Source: Anaerocolumna sp. (lineage in GTDB: Bacteria; Bacillota; Clostridia; Lachnospirales; Lachnospiraceae). Taken from it: a stretch of DNA of 15,884 nt. Every line of letters begins with the position of its first letter. Within the stretch, counting starts at the first letter, position 1. The DNA is taken from positions 1 through 15,884 of the forward strand of contig JAQSYR010000025.1 of NCBI GenBank assembly GCA_029256035.1. The letters are read 5' to 3'. This document shows positions 13,967-15,884 of the stretch, in pieces. Made by a program: the position numbers and the translations under genes. Below the pieces are notes generated by a model. That model ran no database searches, was not told the origin of the DNA, and saw nothing but the letters and a program-made list of their open reading frames with translations.

Positions 13967-14512
13967 ATGAAAGAATTATGCGAAGAAAAAGAATTGAGAG
14001 GTACTGTATTCAATGAGAATACAGGTGAAATAATTGATTACATATATGAAGGCGATTCAATATTAAGAGATAAATCAAAAGAAGCAAATGAAAAATATGA
14101 ACGAAATTTTAATAAAGGAGAGAGTTTCTTGAAGGTATACGACAAAGTAATGCCAATATTAGGTAAGAAATTATCAAATGCAGAATTTGCTTTTACCATG
14201 CAGTTATTGCCATATATTTCATATAAAGATAATGTTCTGAAATTTAATGGTAAAATTTTAGATATTAAAGAATTATCATCTTGTATGGATGTTGGATATG
14301 ATAATGCTAGAAAATTAGTATCTTCATTAATTAAAAAGGGAATATTAGGAAGACATGAAACTGGTTGTATTGAGAGACCGACTATAAAACTGCAATGTAT
14401 TACTGTTAATCCTTTTATATTTAATCGTGGAACTCAGATGGATAAAACAGTTATAACTTTATTTAAAGATAGTGGATGGGATAAATTAATAGAAAATAAT
14501 ATTGTATATTAA
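13967..14512 (+). CDS. Winged-helix protein, RepL-like
   Basis: A probable DNA-binding protein resembling Firmicute plasmid/phage replication or control proteins. The 181 residues start with a strand-rich N-terminal arm with VFNENTGEIID (14-24), then VYDKVMPILGKKLSNAEFAFTMQLLPYIS (57-85). The winged helix follows: LDIKELSSCMDVGYDNARKLVSSLIKKGILGRHE (about 102-135), with the wing and VNPFIFNRG near 151-159 after it. The recognition helix would be the YDNARKLVSSL region. The gene starts after AAAGGTGG. An in-frame TTG at 14129 preceded by AAAGGAG could also start a version of about 127 residues containing the winged helix. It is flanked by structured non-coding DNA on both sides and lies inside the tail module, an unusual place for a replication or regulatory gene. 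The specific role is inferred. Confidence 0.65.
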   Translation: MKELCEEKELRGTVFNENTGEIIDYIYEGDSILRDKSKEANEKYERNFNKGESFLKVYDKVMPILGKKLSNAEFAFTMQLLPYISYKDNVLKFNGKILDIKELSSCMDVGYDNARKLVSSLIKKGILGRHETGCIERPTIKLQCITVNPFIFNRGTQMDKTVITLFKDSGWDKLIENNIVY

Positions 14513-14569
14513 TATGTCTAACAAAGTGTAAGAATAAGAATACTAAACCCGAAGAAAGCTAGTAAATAC

Positions 14570-14581
14570 AATGGTTTGCGA
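14570..14581. repeat. Right copy of the 12-base inverted repeat
   Basis: AATGGTTTGCGA, exact reverse complement of 13901-13912. It lies 57 bases after the stop of the winged-helix gene and just after an AGCTAGTAAAT motif (14557-14567) that also occurs at 86-96. Confidence 0.5.
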
Positions 14582-14590
14582 GATTTTTGA

Positions 14591-14648
14591 TGTGACAAAT
14601 CGTCACAAATGTGAAATGAATTGTCTACAAAATGTTACATTTGAGACA
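14591..14648. promoter_or_regulatory. Iteron/operator-like cluster
   Basis: TGTGAC (14591-14596) and GTCACA (14602-14607) form an inverted repeat with a 5-base centre. The second arm overlaps a further inverted repeat, TCACA-AA-TGTGA (14603-14614). An 11-bp bulged hairpin follows, TGTCT-a-CAAAATG (14622-14634)/CATTTG-AGACA (14638-14648). The core ACAAATGT recurs with variation three times. Such spacing suggests protein-binding sites, possibly for the winged-helix protein encoded just upstream. Confidence 0.45.
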
Positions 14649-14669
14649 GATTGTATTAAATTATATATG
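14641..14669 (+). promoter_or_regulatory. Candidate sigma70/SigA-type promoter
   Basis: TTGAGA (14641-14646), a 17-base spacer and TATATG (14664-14669) lie 29 bases before the nuclease start at 14699. The -35 overlaps the last iteron-like repeat, as expected for a repressible promoter. Weak hexamer matches keep this tentative. The whole 14513-14698 stretch contains no ORF I can support. Confidence 0.3.
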
Positions 14670-14698
14670 GTTATTAATTAACTTTAGAAAGGAATAAA

Positions 14699-15151
14699 AT
14701 GAAACAAAGAAAGCGTTCAAAGTACGGTGTAGATATCACAAAATCTGGAGTAGAAAAACGTACATATAAGGGATTCGTTTACGATTCTCTTACAGAGATG
14801 AAATTTTATAGGGATTATGTAGAGCCTAAAATTCAATCAGGCGAAATCATATCTTGTGAAAAACAAGTAAAATATGAACTACAACCCAGTTTTAAACATG
14901 AAGGAAAGACGATATTGGCAGTTAATTATGTAGCCGATTTTGTTCTTTCCTTTTCTAATGGAAAAGAAATTATTTATGATGTTAAGGGTAGCCCAGACAA
15001 TATTGCGTTACTTAAAAGAAAATTATTTTGGTTTAAATATCCAGAGTTAGATTACAGATGGATTTGTTTATCTACCATAGATGGGGGCTGGGTATCATAT
15101 GAAACAGTCAAACAAGGACGTAAGGAAAGAAAGAAAAACAAATTAAAATAA
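14699..15151 (+). CDS. DUF1064-type PD-(D/E)XK-like nuclease
   Basis: Small nuclease family carried by many Bacillota phages and prophages, structurally allied to PD-(D/E)XK and Holliday-junction resolvase-like enzymes. Of 150 residues, the first 20 are basic. The active-site pattern is visible as SLTEMKFY (Glu33), then YVADFVL (Asp80), and the signature YDVKGS (Asp94, Lys96) on the next strand. The C-terminus is a lysine/arginine run (RKERKKNK). It is likely to bind and cut branched or modified DNA during replication, recombination or packaging; the substrate is not fixed by the sequence. Start ATG follows AGAAAGGA. It is the last gene of the accessory island; the next gene begins 16 bases after its stop. 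Confidence 0.78.
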   Translation: MKQRKRSKYGVDITKSGVEKRTYKGFVYDSLTEMKFYRDYVEPKIQSGEIISCEKQVKYELQPSFKHEGKTILAVNYVADFVLSFSNGKEIIYDVKGSPDNIALLKRKLFWFKYPELDYRWICLSTIDGGWVSYETVKQGRKERKKNKLK

Positions 15152-15167
15152 ATCGGAGGAATTAAAT

Positions 15168-15884
15168 ATGTCAAATACAGCAACGAAAGAATTAATCGAC
15201 TTATTAATCACAGATAAAACTTATACATATGATATACCATTAAACAATAAAGAACACCCATTTATATTAGAAATTACAGAAAATATGGAATATAGCAGAC
15301 TAATATCTATTGCTGATAAAATTGCTAATATTGTTGTCGATGGGATAGATTATTCACCTGAAATGAGAAAGCCAATTTTACTATTTTACATATTAAATGA
15401 TATGTCAAATGTTAAACCACAAGTTGATGAAGATGGAAATATGGATATTGAGTATATGTTTAAATTATTAAAATCTCCTATTGGACAAAAGATTTTTGAT
15501 GATTTAATTTATGATATGCCAACATTATACCAATTAAATAATATAGTAGATGATAAAATTAATCATTTAAAAGAACAATTATTACATAGTAATAGTGCGG
15601 TAGAAATCCTTACTGTAGACTTGTTACAAAAGGAAATTGAGGTTCAAGAATTACAAAAGAAAGTTTTGGAACAGACAGATAAAATTAATAGTCAATTTTC
15701 TAAAGAAGAGATTGATAAAATGACAAATGTTTTTGCTGATGTTAATAAAATGTCTCAAAATCCAGAATATTTAAAAGCGGTTGCCGAAGCCATACATAAA
15801 GAAAATAAAGTAAAGAAACCACAAGACCATAAGAAAACTACTACTAAAACTAATAAGAAGAACGTTGATAATGTAGTTAATATT
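15168..15884 (+). CDS. Tail-assembly-chaperone-like protein, partial at right edge
   Basis: Open from ATG at 15168 (CGGAGGA upstream) to the window edge, 239 codons without a stop, so the gene is 3'-truncated by the window. It begins MSNTATKELIDLLITDKTY. A compact alpha/beta part to about 120 (FILEITENMEYSRLISIADK, MRKPILLFYILNDM) is followed by a long coiled coil from about 125 to 180 (EVQELQKKVLEQTDK). A Lys/Thr-rich tail (HKKTTTKTNKK) ends the visible part. Such a protein between the tail-tube gene and an expected tape-measure gene would be a tail-assembly chaperone or structural accessory. The region beyond the edge decides this. Confidence 0.55.
   Translation, partial: MSNTATKELIDLLITDKTYTYDIPLNNKEHPFILEITENMEYSRLISIADKIANIVVDGIDYSPEMRKPILLFYILNDMSNVKPQVDEDGNMDIEYMFKLLKSPIGQKIFDDLIYDMPTLYQLNNIVDDKINHLKEQLLHSNSAVEILTVDLLQKEIEVQELQKKVLEQTDKINSQFSKEEIDKMTNVFADVNKMSQNPEYLKAVAEAIHKENKVKKPQDHKKTTTKTNKKNVDNVVNI

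Noticed and set aside
1..15884. CRISPR arrays, tRNA genes, rRNA, insertion sequences, integrase or attachment sites
   Set aside because: No regularly spaced repeats, cloverleaf-like segments, transposase or recombinase genes were found. The repeats seen are short and irregular.

Overview
The window is a left-to-right late (virion) gene block of a tailed double-stranded DNA bacteriophage or prophage. It is AT-rich (roughly 30% GC by eye). Nearly every gene has a strong AAGGAGGT-type ribosome-binding site, and the protein families are those seen in phages of Bacillota, most likely Clostridia. All convincing genes lie on the + strand. No contractile sheath gene appears before the tail-tube gene, which fits a siphovirus-like tail, but the tail region is only partly in view.

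Layout. Positions 1-171 are non-coding: two tandem terminator-like hairpins, then a compact fold (a three-way junction plus a possible pseudoknot) leading into an HNH/NUMOD3 homing-type endonuclease (172-1071). Next come the packaging genes, a zinc-binding small terminase (1099-2151) and the large terminase (2138-3886), then the portal (3937-5460) and a 66-residue protein (5473-5673). The head genes follow in lambda-like C/Nu3-D-E order: a protease-scaffold (5688-6980) with an internal in-frame start for the scaffold alone (6378), a decoration-type protein (6993-7478) and the major capsid protein (7510-8502). Neck and tail-joining genes occupy 8571-12136. One of them (9979-10929) carries a C-terminal Ig-like domain. 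The major tail-tube protein is 12184-12966.

The tail module is then interrupted. From 12967 to 15167, between the tail-tube gene and a gene that looks like the next tail-assembly gene (15168 to the edge), lies an accessory island. It holds two terminators, a zinc-finger protein, a 71-residue protein, an FmdB-like zinc ribbon, a winged-helix RepL-like protein flanked by structured non-coding DNA, and a DUF1064-type nuclease.

Points to check first: (1) four genes whose strong ribosome-binding site points at ATC, ACG, ATA or ATT rather than ATG/GTG/TTG; (2) the structured leader before the HNH gene, whose hairpin loop is complementary to the HNH ribosome-binding/spacer region; (3) the non-coding DNA around the winged-helix gene, with three consecutive hairpins, a 12-base inverted repeat flanking the gene and iteron-like repeats beside a candidate promoter. 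Product names rest on reading the translated sequences and on gene order; no database search was possible.
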